Assembly (NCBI GenBank): GCA_910587955.1
Contig: CAJUNN010000046.1
Coordinates: 1 to 23,798, forward strand
Direction: 5' to 3'
DNA length: 23,798 nucleotides
Origin: an uncultured Lachnospiraceae bacterium
GTDB taxonomy: Bacteria > Bacillota > Clostridia > Lachnospirales > Lachnospiraceae
The position numbers were made by a program, and so were the translations under genes. Position 1 is the stretch's first letter; the number at the start of each line of letters is the position of its first letter. Positions 1 to 6,240 of the stretch are shown here, in pieces. The notes below the pieces were generated by a model that was not told the DNA's origin, did no database searches, and saw only the letters and a list, made by a program, of their open reading frames with translations.

Positions 1-143
1 GACTTGTTTTCTATATTTCCAGTATAACACATTTTTTTCCAGCCCGTAGACCTTTCTTGATAGAAAACGGTCCTTCCCATTCCTAAAATTTTCTGTCAGC
101 TCTATTCAGTTGTTAAAATACAAACCTCTCCCAGCAATCATTC

Positions 144-1232
144 CTACTCTTCCGAAGAAAGGCGGAACAGTACTTCTCTCTTCAGCCTCCGGGTAATGAC
201 AATACCGGAAGGACAACGTATCTCCAGGACACCGCCCGGGCTGTGCTTTTGCAGGTATCCTGATATGCGAATCATAAAATGGGAAGTCTTTGCTTTCCTC
301 ACCAGGGCCTCCGTGAGAAGGGCCTCATAACAGTCTTCCCCCCGCCGGATCCGTACCTGCCCAAGCCATCGATAGCCCCCAGTATGCAAAGCTTCATAGA
401 GCGGCACTGTCAAAAAACAGAAGAAAACCGGCAAAAATAAAAATGTTCCGGCAGCGGCAGCCGCCACAGCCGCTATAACCGGAGCTTTCAAACGGCCAGG
501 GGTTCCAAGAGGTATTTCTTCTTCCCGGATCTCCTCACGGTAAAGCTCCTTTTTTCCCGGAACGCGTTCTCCGCCTATCTTCCGCAGCTTCCCCGGTTCC
601 TGCGGCTTGGATAAGACGTGTTCCCGCAGTTCTTCATAGTCATAAAAGTACTCCGCCAGAGTGGAGGTGAGACGCCCTCCTGCCGGATAACCCAAATAGG
701 TTAAAGTTGCTTCCCATTCGGAATCATAAGAGACCCAATATTTCTCCAGCCATCCATAGCAGCAAACAGCTTCATACGTTTCGGGCAGCTCATAGGCATC
801 CCAAGAAGTCACCGTATAAATCACATATAGCAGATCGCAGGTATTTCCCTGATGGCTGACTGTCATAGGTATCCGTTCCAAATCATTGTCCGGCAAATCC
901 GTAAGCGTCTTTGTCAGCGTATAAACATCCGCACCCTCCGCTTCTTTCGTGCCAGTCACCCGGATATGAATCGAAGATTCATCCAGCACATACAAAATTT
1001 CCCCCGCATCCTCATACCGGGGAATCCGTGTTACCTGGCCTGCCGGAAGCCGCAGAGTTTTTGTCATTGTATCCACGGCTGTATCCGGATCCCGGACAGT
1101 CTCTTTCGCAGAGGGCGGAGACGGTTCTTCCGCCCGCACTTCGGCTCCCAGCAGACAGGCAAAACACACAATCAGCAAGACCAGTTTTCCCGGTCCTGCG
1201 GTTTCTTTTCTTACAGACCTTTCTTTTTTCAA
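144..1232 (-). CDS. Membrane-anchored secreted protein of unknown function
   Basis: A 362-residue protein that I do not recognise. I chose the TTG start at 1232 because it has a good ribosome site (AAAGGAG, 8 nt upstream); the frame stays open further upstream to an ATG at 1328, but that extension makes a poor N-terminus. The TTG start gives a charged N-terminus followed by a hydrophobic signal (KLVLLIVCFACLLGAEVRA). Next come an external region of about 210 residues rich in Tyr, Glu and Thr, a proline/lysine/glutamate-rich linker, one strong membrane segment near residues 255-285 (APVIAAVAAAAAGTFLFLPV), and a basic C-terminal tail of about 75 residues that is probably cytoplasmic. The layout suggests a surface or envelope protein, but no catalytic motif is visible. 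It is transcribed from a strong promoter about 250 nt upstream through a structured leader. Confidence 0.6.
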   Translation of the reverse strand: MKKERSVRKETAGPGKLVLLIVCFACLLGAEVRAEEPSPPSAKETVRDPDTAVDTMTKTLRLPAGQVTRIPRYEDAGEILYVLDESSIHIRVTGTKEAEGADVYTLTKTLTDLPDNDLERIPMTVSHQGNTCDLLYVIYTVTSWDAYELPETYEAVCCYGWLEKYWVSYDSEWEATLTYLGYPAGGRLTSTLAEYFYDYEELREHVLSKPQEPGKLRKIGGERVPGKKELYREEIREEEIPLGTPGRLKAPVIAAVAAAAAGTFLFLPVFFCFLTVPLYEALHTGGYRWLGQVRIRRGEDCYEALLTEALVRKAKTSHFMIRISGYLQKHSPGGVLEIRCPSGIVITRRLKREVLFRLSSEE

Positions 1233-1401
1233 TCCGATCGCTCCTTTCTGAATCGGGTGGGATGAATGAAGAATTGCAGATAAAAAGATTTTCATAGACG
1301 AAGACGCCGGAAATCCGATCACACACACTTTTCCCGGCGCTTGAAGAAATAAAATAGATGGCCGTCAAATACTCTTTCTAACATATTGGTCATTCATGGA
1401 A

Positions 1402-1482
1402 TTTAGGGAAACGCAGGAGCAAACACATCCCGGACGTGGAGGAGATCCTCCGAATGTCCGGATGTTTCATTTTGTCCTAAAC
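1402..1482 (-). promoter_or_regulatory. Structured 5' leader of the membrane-protein mRNA
   Basis: Read on the minus strand, nested complementary arms occur: CATCCGGAC pairs with GTCCGGGATG, inside it GGAGGA pairs with TCCTCC, and an outer TTTAGG/CCTAAA stem can close the element. It begins at or next to the predicted transcription start, about 170-250 nt ahead of the TTG start at 1232. A second hairpin (CGCCGGGAAA with TTTCCGGCG) lies nearer the gene, around 1291-1342. The long structured leader suggests post-transcriptional control. I could not match it to a known riboswitch class. Confidence 0.4.
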
Positions 1483-1485
1483 AAA

Positions 1486-1514
1486 ACTATAATAAAGTTT
1501 CCGTCTTATGTCAA
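1486..1514 (-). promoter_or_regulatory. Sigma-A promoter for the membrane-protein gene
   Basis: The minus strand shows TTGACA (1514-1509), a 17-bp spacer and TATAGT (1491-1486): a perfect -35 and a -10 one base from consensus. Predicted start of transcription is near 1479. It reads away from tRNA-Thr towards the gene ending at 144. Confidence 0.75.
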
Positions 1515-1580
1515 CAGAAACTGGAGTTTTTATACTTTTTTTAGAAATTATTCACATCCTGTTTTTCGGCAAAAAAAGAA

Positions 1581-1653
1581 AGCTGGAAAAGAGACTTGAA
1601 CTCTCGACCCCTTCATTACGAGTGAAGTGCTCTACCGACTGAGCTATTCCAGC
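1581..1653 (-). tRNA. tRNA-Thr (anticodon CGT)
   Basis: The minus-strand sequence folds as a cloverleaf. The acceptor arms GCTGGAA/TTCCAGC pair perfectly, the D arm is AGCTCAGTCGGTAGAGC, the anticodon arm CTTCA-CTCGTAA-TGAAG places CGT at positions 34-36, and the T arm contains GTTCAAGTC. The 3' CCA is not encoded. Anticodon CGT decodes ACG (Thr). A T-rich stretch follows the 3' end immediately. Confidence 0.95.
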
Positions 1654-1682
1654 TTGCGCTTATCAGCATTTGATATTATAAT
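1654..1682 (+). promoter_or_regulatory. Promoter of the amidase gene, overlapping the tRNA promoter
   Basis: The plus strand shows TTGCGC (1654-1659), a 17-bp spacer and TATAAT (1677-1682). The -35 abuts the first base of the tRNA gene, and the -10 shares the palindromic ATTATAAT core with the tRNA promoter on the other strand. The predicted start near 1689 gives a 26-nt leader to the GTG start. Confidence 0.55.
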
Positions 1683-1703
1683 CGAAAAAAAAGAATTTGT
1701 AAA
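1675..1703 (-). promoter_or_regulatory. Promoter of tRNA-Thr
   Basis: The minus strand shows TTTACA (1703-1698), a 17-bp spacer and a perfect TATAAT (1680-1675). The predicted start is near 1668, about 15 nt before the mature tRNA. Its -10 overlaps the -10 of the divergent amidase promoter. Confidence 0.7.
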
Positions 1704-1714
1704 GGGGTATTTTT

Positions 1715-2677
1715 GTGATTCGGTTAAAATTCGGTAAAAAGAGACAAATCCTTCCCATCCTGCTCCTGGCGGCTCTGGTTCTGCTGCAGGGATGCGCACC
1801 CGGGACAGAAAAAGAGCCCGGAACCGCCCTCATCATGAATGCTTCCGGAGAAGCGGCCGGACAGTTTACAAAACAGCTGGCTCTCTGGGAGCAGGAAGAA
1901 GCTGCAAAGCTTGCGGCCGCCCGGCAGGAGGCCGAAGCCCTGGAACAGGCGAAAGCCCAAGAAGAGCAGAACGAAGCACAGCAGGAAGCAGCGGAAATAA
2001 GCGGAAATCCTTCCGCTACAGGCATATCCGCAGGTGAAAACGGCTATCTGGTAGCCATCGATCCCGGCCACCAGGCAAAGGGAAATTCCGAGCAGGAGCC
2101 TGTGGGCCCAGGCGCTTCCGAGACGAAAGCCAAGGTAGCAGGAGGAACCTCCGGCGTCGCCAGCGGCCTCCGGGAATATGAGCTGACCCTGCAGGTATCC
2201 ATGAAACTAAAGCTGGAGCTGGAAAACCGGGGTTACCGGGTGTTGATGATCCGGGAAAGCCACGACGTAAATATCAGCAACGCCGAGCGGGCCCAGACAG
2301 CAAATGATGCCCAGGCCGACGCCTTTATCCGCATCCACGCGGACGGGGCTTCGGACAGCTCGGCAAACGGCATTATGACCATCTGCCCCACAGCCTCCAA
2401 CCCTTACACCCCAGCCATCTACGAACGCAGCCGGGCACTGTCCGCTGCGGTTCTCTCCAACATGGTCCGTGTAACAGGGGCAAAAGAACGCAAGGTCTGG
2501 GAAACTGATACCATGAGCGGCATCAACTGGTGCCGGATCCCGGTAACTATTGTGGAAATGGGATTTATGACCAATCCCGAAGAAGACCTGAAAATGGCAG
2601 AAGAAGACTATCAGCAAAAACTCGCCCAGGGCATGGCAGACGGACTGGACGAGTTCTTCGGAATTACAAGGGAATAA
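1715..2677 (+). CDS. N-acetylmuramoyl-L-alanine amidase, lipoprotein (Amidase_3)
   Basis: A zinc amidase expected to cleave the bond between N-acetylmuramic acid and L-alanine in peptidoglycan, outside the membrane. The GTG start has AAAGGGG 7 nt upstream. Residues 1-27 are a lipoprotein signal ending in LLQGC (Cys27), so the protein is probably anchored to the outer face of the membrane. Residues 45-95 are a charged Ala/Glu/Gln helix, probably a spacer or coiled coil. The Amidase_3 domain runs from about 110 to 317 with the expected residues in order: IDPGHQ (His119), Glu154 in GLREYE, IHADG (His208) and the catalytic Glu281 in IVEMGFMTNP. The gene is monocistronic and converges on the hydrolase gene downstream. 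The fold and motifs are clear; the physiological role (wall remodelling, sporulation or germination) is not. Confidence 0.9.
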   Translation: MIRLKFGKKRQILPILLLAALVLLQGCAPGTEKEPGTALIMNASGEAAGQFTKQLALWEQEEAAKLAAARQEAEALEQAKAQEEQNEAQQEAAEISGNPSATGISAGENGYLVAIDPGHQAKGNSEQEPVGPGASETKAKVAGGTSGVASGLREYELTLQVSMKLKLELENRGYRVLMIRESHDVNISNAERAQTANDAQADAFIRIHADGASDSSANGIMTICPTASNPYTPAIYERSRALSAAVLSNMVRVTGAKERKVWETDTMSGINWCRIPVTIVEMGFMTNPEEDLKMAEEDYQQKLAQGMADGLDEFFGITRE

Positions 2678-2726
2678 GAAACCTGTAATGCCGCTGAAGC
2701 GGCGTGCCGGATTTGCCCTTCTCCCG

Positions 2727-3251
2727 TCACCGGAGGGCAATCTGGCACATTTTCATTGCCTCCAGGGCATTTTCGTGGCTCTGGGGCGTGACGCCTGCGC
2801 AGCAGGAAGCAGTCACCGAAACAGGCATCTCCGGGAAAAAAGCTTTCAAAAGCATAGCATTTGAAATCACGCAGATATCCGTACAAAGGCCGATAACCTC
2901 CACGCTTTCCACACCCTCCGGGTAACGGGCTTCCAGATAAGCAGGCAGATCTTTGGAGCCAAAGGCAGCCTTGTCCAGTACCGCACAGCCCTTCTTTTCA
3001 CAAAACTGTTTCAGTTCTTCCTGAAGCTCCCACCCCTTTGTTCCTTTGATGCAGTGGGGAACGGGGAGATTCTTCCCTTCCTGGGTCTCCAGGTAATTTT
3101 CAAAATGAGTATCCCGTGTAAAAAGCACGTCCCCCTCAAATTCCTGCACCCGCCGGATAACCGGCGGGAGGATGTTCCGGGCCTCCTTAGTGCCGAGCGC
3201 TCCGTCAATAAAATCATTTTGCATATCTACCACCAGCAGCAGTGCTTTCAT
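2727..3251 (-). CDS. Nicotinamidase-like cysteine hydrolase (isochorismatase family)
   Basis: A 174-residue protein with the PncA layout: catalytic Asp9 (VVDMQNDF), Lys94 (VLDKAAFGS) and Cys127 (GLCTDICV), plus metal-ligand candidates Asp47 and His49 (RDTHFENY) and His66 in PVPHCIKGTKGWEL. That last motif matches the nicotinamidase signature more closely than other isochorismatase-fold enzymes. The expected reaction is nicotinamide to nicotinate plus ammonia in cytoplasmic NAD salvage. I prefer the ATG at 3251 to the one at 3257 because GGAGG lies 8 nt before it and is too close to the upstream ATG. The gene is monocistronic with its own promoter. Another amidohydrolase specificity is possible. 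Confidence 0.85.
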   Translation of the reverse strand: MKALLLVVDMQNDFIDGALGTKEARNILPPVIRRVQEFEGDVLFTRDTHFENYLETQEGKNLPVPHCIKGTKGWELQEELKQFCEKKGCAVLDKAAFGSKDLPAYLEARYPEGVESVEVIGLCTDICVISNAMLLKAFFPEMPVSVTASCCAGVTPQSHENALEAMKMCQIALR

Positions 3252-3286
3252 ATACATTCCCTCCCTTTCCTGACCGGATTTCTTTT

Positions 3287-3315
3287 ATCATACCCTTCCT
3301 CTGCTCTTGCGTCAA
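3287..3315 (-). promoter_or_regulatory. Promoter of the nicotinamidase-like gene
   Basis: The minus strand shows TTGACG (3315-3310), a 17-bp spacer and TATGAT (3292-3287). Predicted start is near 3280, giving a leader of about 30 nt. Confidence 0.65.
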
Positions 3316-3404
3316 TCCCTGCGGGCTCTTTATAAATATTTTAGAAAGCCCTCACAATTTTTTAAGACCGGGTACACATATCGTACACATTCCTGCAGTA
3401 AACT

Positions 3405-3521
3405 AGAATTAATCCAAAAGGGGCTGCCGGTGCTTGCGGGTGCCGACCAGCTTCGACAAACCATAACGGAGGCAACTCCTTTACATACAGGACTGGTATT
3501 TCTCTGCCGGTCCTCTTTTTT
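3405..3521 (+). ncRNA. Candidate small structured RNA with intrinsic terminator
   Basis: This stretch lies between two genes and has no convincing reading frame. It holds three consecutive hairpins: GCTGCCGGTGC pairing with GGTGCCGACCAGC around 3423-3454, GGAG-GCAA-CTCC with a GNRA tetraloop near 3466-3477, and a terminator hairpin (AGGACTGG/CCGGTCCT) followed by six T at 3516-3521. It could be an independent small RNA or a leader that attenuates transcription towards the DUF1540 gene at 3686. I could not assign it to a known family, and the 5' end is a guess. Confidence 0.4.
3489..3521 (+). terminator. Intrinsic terminator
   Basis: AGGACTGG (3489-3496) pairs with CCGGTCCT (3507-3514) with one G-T pair, followed by C and then T3516-3521. 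It lies in the gap before the DUF1540 gene, so it ends a transcript that starts inside the intergenic region. Confidence 0.65.
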
Positions 3522-3685
3522 GACTTTTCATTATTTCCGCAAACAATCTTTTCCACTTATAAAGACACAGGTTCTGCAGATACTAGAACAGACGGCAAAT
3601 CCAATTACCGTCTGCTGTAAATCCCAAACCGGATTTTTGGCTTACCCACCTAAAAATCACATGAAATGTAAAAAGGAGGCGCACC

Positions 3686-3853
3686 ATGACAGAGAATAAG
3701 AATCAAAGCATTGCCTGTACCGTAAACAACTGTACCTACCATGCCCAGAAGGAAAATTACTGCACTCTGGACAAGATCCAGGTAGGAACCCATGAATCCA
3801 ATCCCACCAAGGTGGAGTGTACGGACTGCCAGTCTTTCCGGTATAAAATGTAA
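3686..3853 (+). CDS. DUF1540 domain mini-protein
   Basis: A 55-residue protein with five cysteines in the DUF1540 pattern: Cys11 and Cys16 (ACTVNNC), Cys26 (NYCTLDKIQV), and Cys45 and Cys48 (VECTDCQSF). The pattern suggests a small metal-binding or disulfide-bearing fold. The ribosome site AAAAAGGAGG ends 7 nt before the ATG. These proteins are common and often multi-copy in Clostridia, and their function is unknown. The gene is followed at once by a strong terminator. Upstream (3522-3685) two further small hairpins are visible (CAGACGG/CCGTCTG and AAATCC/GGATTT), but no clear promoter. Confidence 0.85.
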   Translation: MTENKNQSIACTVNNCTYHAQKENYCTLDKIQVGTHESNPTKVECTDCQSFRYKM

Positions 3854-3885
3854 TCCTTAACGGCAGCCAGCCGGAAAACAAACTG

Positions 3886-3940
3886 AAAACAGGGACGGTC
3901 CCCGCTTTAGCCTAAGGCCTGCGGGGGCCGTCCCTGTTTT
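3886..3940 (+). terminator. Strong bidirectional terminator
   Basis: AAAACAGGGACGGTCCCCGC pairs almost perfectly with GCGGGGGCCGTCCCTGTTTT, flanked by A and T tracts on both strands. It lies between two convergent genes and can serve both DUF1540 (plus) and the anti-sigma gene (minus). Confidence 0.9.
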
Positions 3941-3948
3941 GTTCCTCT

Positions 3949-3976
3949 TATCCCAATGCTCCTATTCCAATGCTCC
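3949..3976. repeat. 14-bp tandem duplication across a stop codon
   Basis: TATCCCAATGCTCC and TATTCCAATGCTCC stand head to tail, differing at one base. The junction falls on the stop codon of the anti-sigma gene. Either unit alone would still supply an in-frame stop, so protein length is unchanged. Confidence 0.8.
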
Positions 3977-5404
3977 TAAAGCAGAGAATTGGGGATCAAT
4001 CGGGGAGTTCCCTGTGGCGTTGAAACACAACACCGCATCTTTTATCTGTCCGTCCTTCACCAGATCCGCATCCACTGCAAAAATCATGGTGTAGGTAATG
4101 CTCTCATCCAAATCCAAATGTCTATAGAAGAAGGACTTGGCACGTTTCACTCCCTCCAAATGCTCCGGCACACTGATAAAGAAACATCTTCCGTCTACCT
4201 GAAGCCTATAGTGTTCGCTGGGTACCGGCAGATAGTCATCTTTGATCCGATTCCAGGTTCCGTCCGCCCGCTTTTCCACCCGTACAAGGCAGGCATCCAG
4301 AGCCGTGTCTTCATCTGGCCCAAACTCTGCATTTTGCTTCATAGTGGCCTCCACCATCAGGAACTTAACCTCCGTTCTTTCTTCCATCTCTTCCCCTGTC
4401 TCGTAATTTGTACAAATCCGCTGATAGGGCTTGTGGGTTCCATCTGCATTCAGCCAGGGCTTCAGCTCTTCCAGGTCATAGGCACCGTCCTCTGTGTAGC
4501 CGGGAATGTCATAGAGGCTGTCATAAACCTGCACCTTATTTACCGTCACTTCATTTCCGTCAAATACCTTTAAGCTCTCTCCCACCTTCGTAATCTGATC
4601 GGCAGTCACGCCCTTATCGGCCAGCCGCCAGAACTCCTCATCTGCCGCCTCTTGGGCCGCCCGCATCTCTGCATCGTCACCCTTTTCCAGATCCGCGTAT
4701 TCCATGCTGCCCTCTGTCACCGTAATCTGCAGGTTCTCCGCCACCTGCTTCATTTCTTCTATGGGTACAATAAAATCTCCATACACCCTTAGTACATAGC
4801 CCTGCTCCGGGTTAAAAAGAAGGATATCCTTGCCCCACTCATACTTTTCCGCCTCCTGGTAGGTAATAATATGAGCTTCCATCCCCTGGATAGTAGTCTT
4901 CTCCACCTGATCCACATGGCTGAAATCCATTATCCTCTTCTGCTCCTCAATATTGAACACCGAAATAGGTATAAGGGTAATCCCGTGGCCGTAATTTTCT
5001 TCCGTCCAGTATTTGCCGGATCCTTCTTCAAATTCCTTCATACCCTCCGGCAGGTATCCGGGAACCGCCTTCACCTCCACAGGCTTCAGATCATAATTTA
5101 CCTCAAAGGCATAGCTTAAATTATTTCCTTCCTGGTTTACCGTCTTGGAGAAATATCCGGCGGCCGCCATCACTCCGAAGCCGGAAACCGCAATGAGTGC
5201 CGCCGCAAGGCCTGCAGCCCAGGCCCGGCGCAAGGGGCGTTTCCGTATCGGACGCACCTTGCCTCCCTCCGTCTTTTGTCTGCTTCTGGCCCGCACAATG
5301 TCATAGGCCGCTTGGATTTTGTCTTCTGTCGCTTCCGGAATGGGCAGTTCCTGCATCAAAACAAGCTCCTCTTTACCCCGGATCTGCTGATTCACCTTTT
5401 TCAT
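3962..5404 (-). CDS. Anti-sigma factor-like membrane protein (DUF4367-type)
   Basis: A 480-residue single-pass membrane protein encoded about 60 nt downstream of an ECF sigma factor gene. The first ~58 residues are cytoplasmic and charged and would bind the sigma factor. One membrane helix follows (AWAAGLAAALIAVSGFGVMA, about residues 60-80), then a large extracytoplasmic part. The external region LKPVEVKAVPGYLPEGMKEF resembles the start of a DUF4367 domain, and the rest looks like a sensor region. I prefer the ATG at 5404 (GGAGG 7 nt upstream) to the one at 5410. Family knowledge predicts that it sequesters the sigma factor until an envelope signal; the signal cannot be read from the sequence. 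Confidence 0.75.
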   Translation of the reverse strand: MKKVNQQIRGKEELVLMQELPIPEATEDKIQAAYDIVRARSRQKTEGGKVRPIRKRPLRRAWAAGLAAALIAVSGFGVMAAAGYFSKTVNQEGNNLSYAFEVNYDLKPVEVKAVPGYLPEGMKEFEEGSGKYWTEENYGHGITLIPISVFNIEEQKRIMDFSHVDQVEKTTIQGMEAHIITYQEAEKYEWGKDILLFNPEQGYVLRVYGDFIVPIEEMKQVAENLQITVTEGSMEYADLEKGDDAEMRAAQEAADEEFWRLADKGVTADQITKVGESLKVFDGNEVTVNKVQVYDSLYDIPGYTEDGAYDLEELKPWLNADGTHKPYQRICTNYETGEEMEERTEVKFLMVEATMKQNAEFGPDEDTALDACLVRVEKRADGTWNRIKDDYLPVPSEHYRLQVDGRCFFISVPEHLEGVKRAKSFFYRHLDLDESITYTMIFAVDADLVKDGQIKDAVLCFNATGNSPIDPQFSALGALE

Positions 5405-5462
5405 TTTCATACCTCCTATTTCCAGTCTGATTCCAGTTCCGCCTCAAGGCTTGCGCTGTATA

Positions 5463-5999
5463 TTAAACTACCATCGGAAAAAACGCCTGTTTAATCTTCC
5501 TCCGGCCCCGCTGGAGCCTGGATTTCACCGTCGCCTCATTTACCTTTAGAAATTCCGCTATCTCCCTAACCCGGAAGCCCCATACGTAAAACAGTATCAT
5601 CAGCATCCGGTCCTCTTCCTCCAGGGGCTCTAAGTAGGCCAGGAACTCCCTGGTTTTCTCATCCTCCCCGGAAATATTCTGCTCGAACATCTCCGTCCGG
5701 TCCGTGTATTCCATGCGGCCGTTCCGCCTCAGCATGTTCTTGCAGTTGTTAATCAGGATCCGCACCAGCCAGGTCCCGAAGTAAGCTTCTTCCTTCAATT
5801 TTTCCATATGTTCAAAGCAGTCCAGGATGGTTTCCGATATGGCATCCGCCACATCCTCCTCCCGTTTCAAATACGCTTTCGCCACCTTATACATGGACTG
5901 CTTGTTTCTTTCCATCAACTCCACAAAAGCATCCGCGTCCCCTTCTCTGGCCCGCCGGACTAATAATTCTGTCCCGTCCCGTTTCATCTCATGTTTCAT
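5463..5999 (-). CDS. ECF-family RNA polymerase sigma factor
   Basis: A 178-residue sigma-70 family protein of the extracytoplasmic-function group. Region 2 covers FVELMERNKQSMYKVAKAYL through YFGTWLVRILINNCKNMLRR. Region 4 covers LEPLEEEDRMLMILFYVWGF through VNEATVKSRLQRGRRKIKQAF, with the helix-turn-helix VREIAEFLKVNEATVKSRL. I chose the ATG at 5999, which follows AGGAGGAGG; the frame is open up to 6080, but that longer start lacks such a site. It is paired with the downstream anti-sigma gene on one transcript. A weak sigma-A-like promoter (TTGATT, 17 bp, TACATT on the minus strand, about 6069-6097) lies upstream. Confidence 0.9.
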   Translation of the reverse strand: MKHEMKRDGTELLVRRAREGDADAFVELMERNKQSMYKVAKAYLKREEDVADAISETILDCFEHMEKLKEEAYFGTWLVRILINNCKNMLRRNGRMEYTDRTEMFEQNISGEDEKTREFLAYLEPLEEEDRMLMILFYVWGFRVREIAEFLKVNEATVKSRLQRGRRKIKQAFFPMVV

Positions 6000-6133
6000 T
6001 TCATATTCCGCCTCCTCCTGCTTGAAGTTCCGCAGCTGTCCGGGCACCTGCTGTTTTTCTCTTCTTAAATGTACATTCACTTATTAGACAAATCAAGAAT
6101 GAAAATGGATGCAGAAAAAAATAATTTTCCGTA

Positions 6134-6162
6134 TTGACACAAGAACGTATGTTTGCTATTCT
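6134..6162 (+). promoter_or_regulatory. Sigma-A promoter of the polymerase operon
   Basis: A perfect TTGACA (6134-6139), a 17-bp spacer and TATTCT (6157-6162). The predicted start is near 6169, giving a leader of about 70 nt to the ATG at 6241. The spacer contains a LexA-type box. Confidence 0.75.
6142..6155 (+). promoter_or_regulatory. LexA (SOS) operator inside the promoter spacer
   Basis: AGAACGTATGTTTG fits the clostridial LexA pattern GAAC-N4-GTTT exactly and the Firmicutes pattern CGAAC-N4-GTTYG at all but the first base. It sits between -35 and -10, where a bound repressor would block host RNA polymerase. A second, weaker GAAC-ATAT-ATTC copy lies at 6182-6193, just after the predicted start. 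SOS control is inferred from the motif. Confidence 0.65.
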
Positions 6163-6240
6163 TTTCTTATCCCACTAATCAGAACATATATTCGATTTCA
6201 TTCCGAATCGGATACGGTTATTTAAGAGGAGGCCTTATTA

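Noticed and set aside
1501..1510. CCGTCTTATG resembling the tail promoter core
   Set aside because: It is part of the spacer and -35 of a sigma-A promoter on the other strand, far from the tail locus, with no accompanying boxes.
1396..1599. A 67-residue plus-strand frame across the leader and tRNA end
   Set aside because: It covers a minus-strand promoter and runs into the tRNA gene; no ribosome site.
2688..2740. Two GC-rich dyads between the convergent amidase and hydrolase genes as a terminator
   Set aside because: GCCGCT/AGCGGC has almost no loop, and neither dyad is followed by a T tract; the second overlaps a coding end.
3362..3556. A 64-residue minus-strand frame upstream of the nicotinamidase-like gene
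   Set aside because: It spans the terminator and hairpins of the candidate RNA, resembles no protein I know and has odd composition.
6157..6175. TTCTTTTCTTAT near the polymerase promoter as a further copy of the tail promoter box
   Set aside because: It matches only 9 of 12 bases in a T-rich stretch and lacks the upstream GTAACG and TTTGAAAA boxes.
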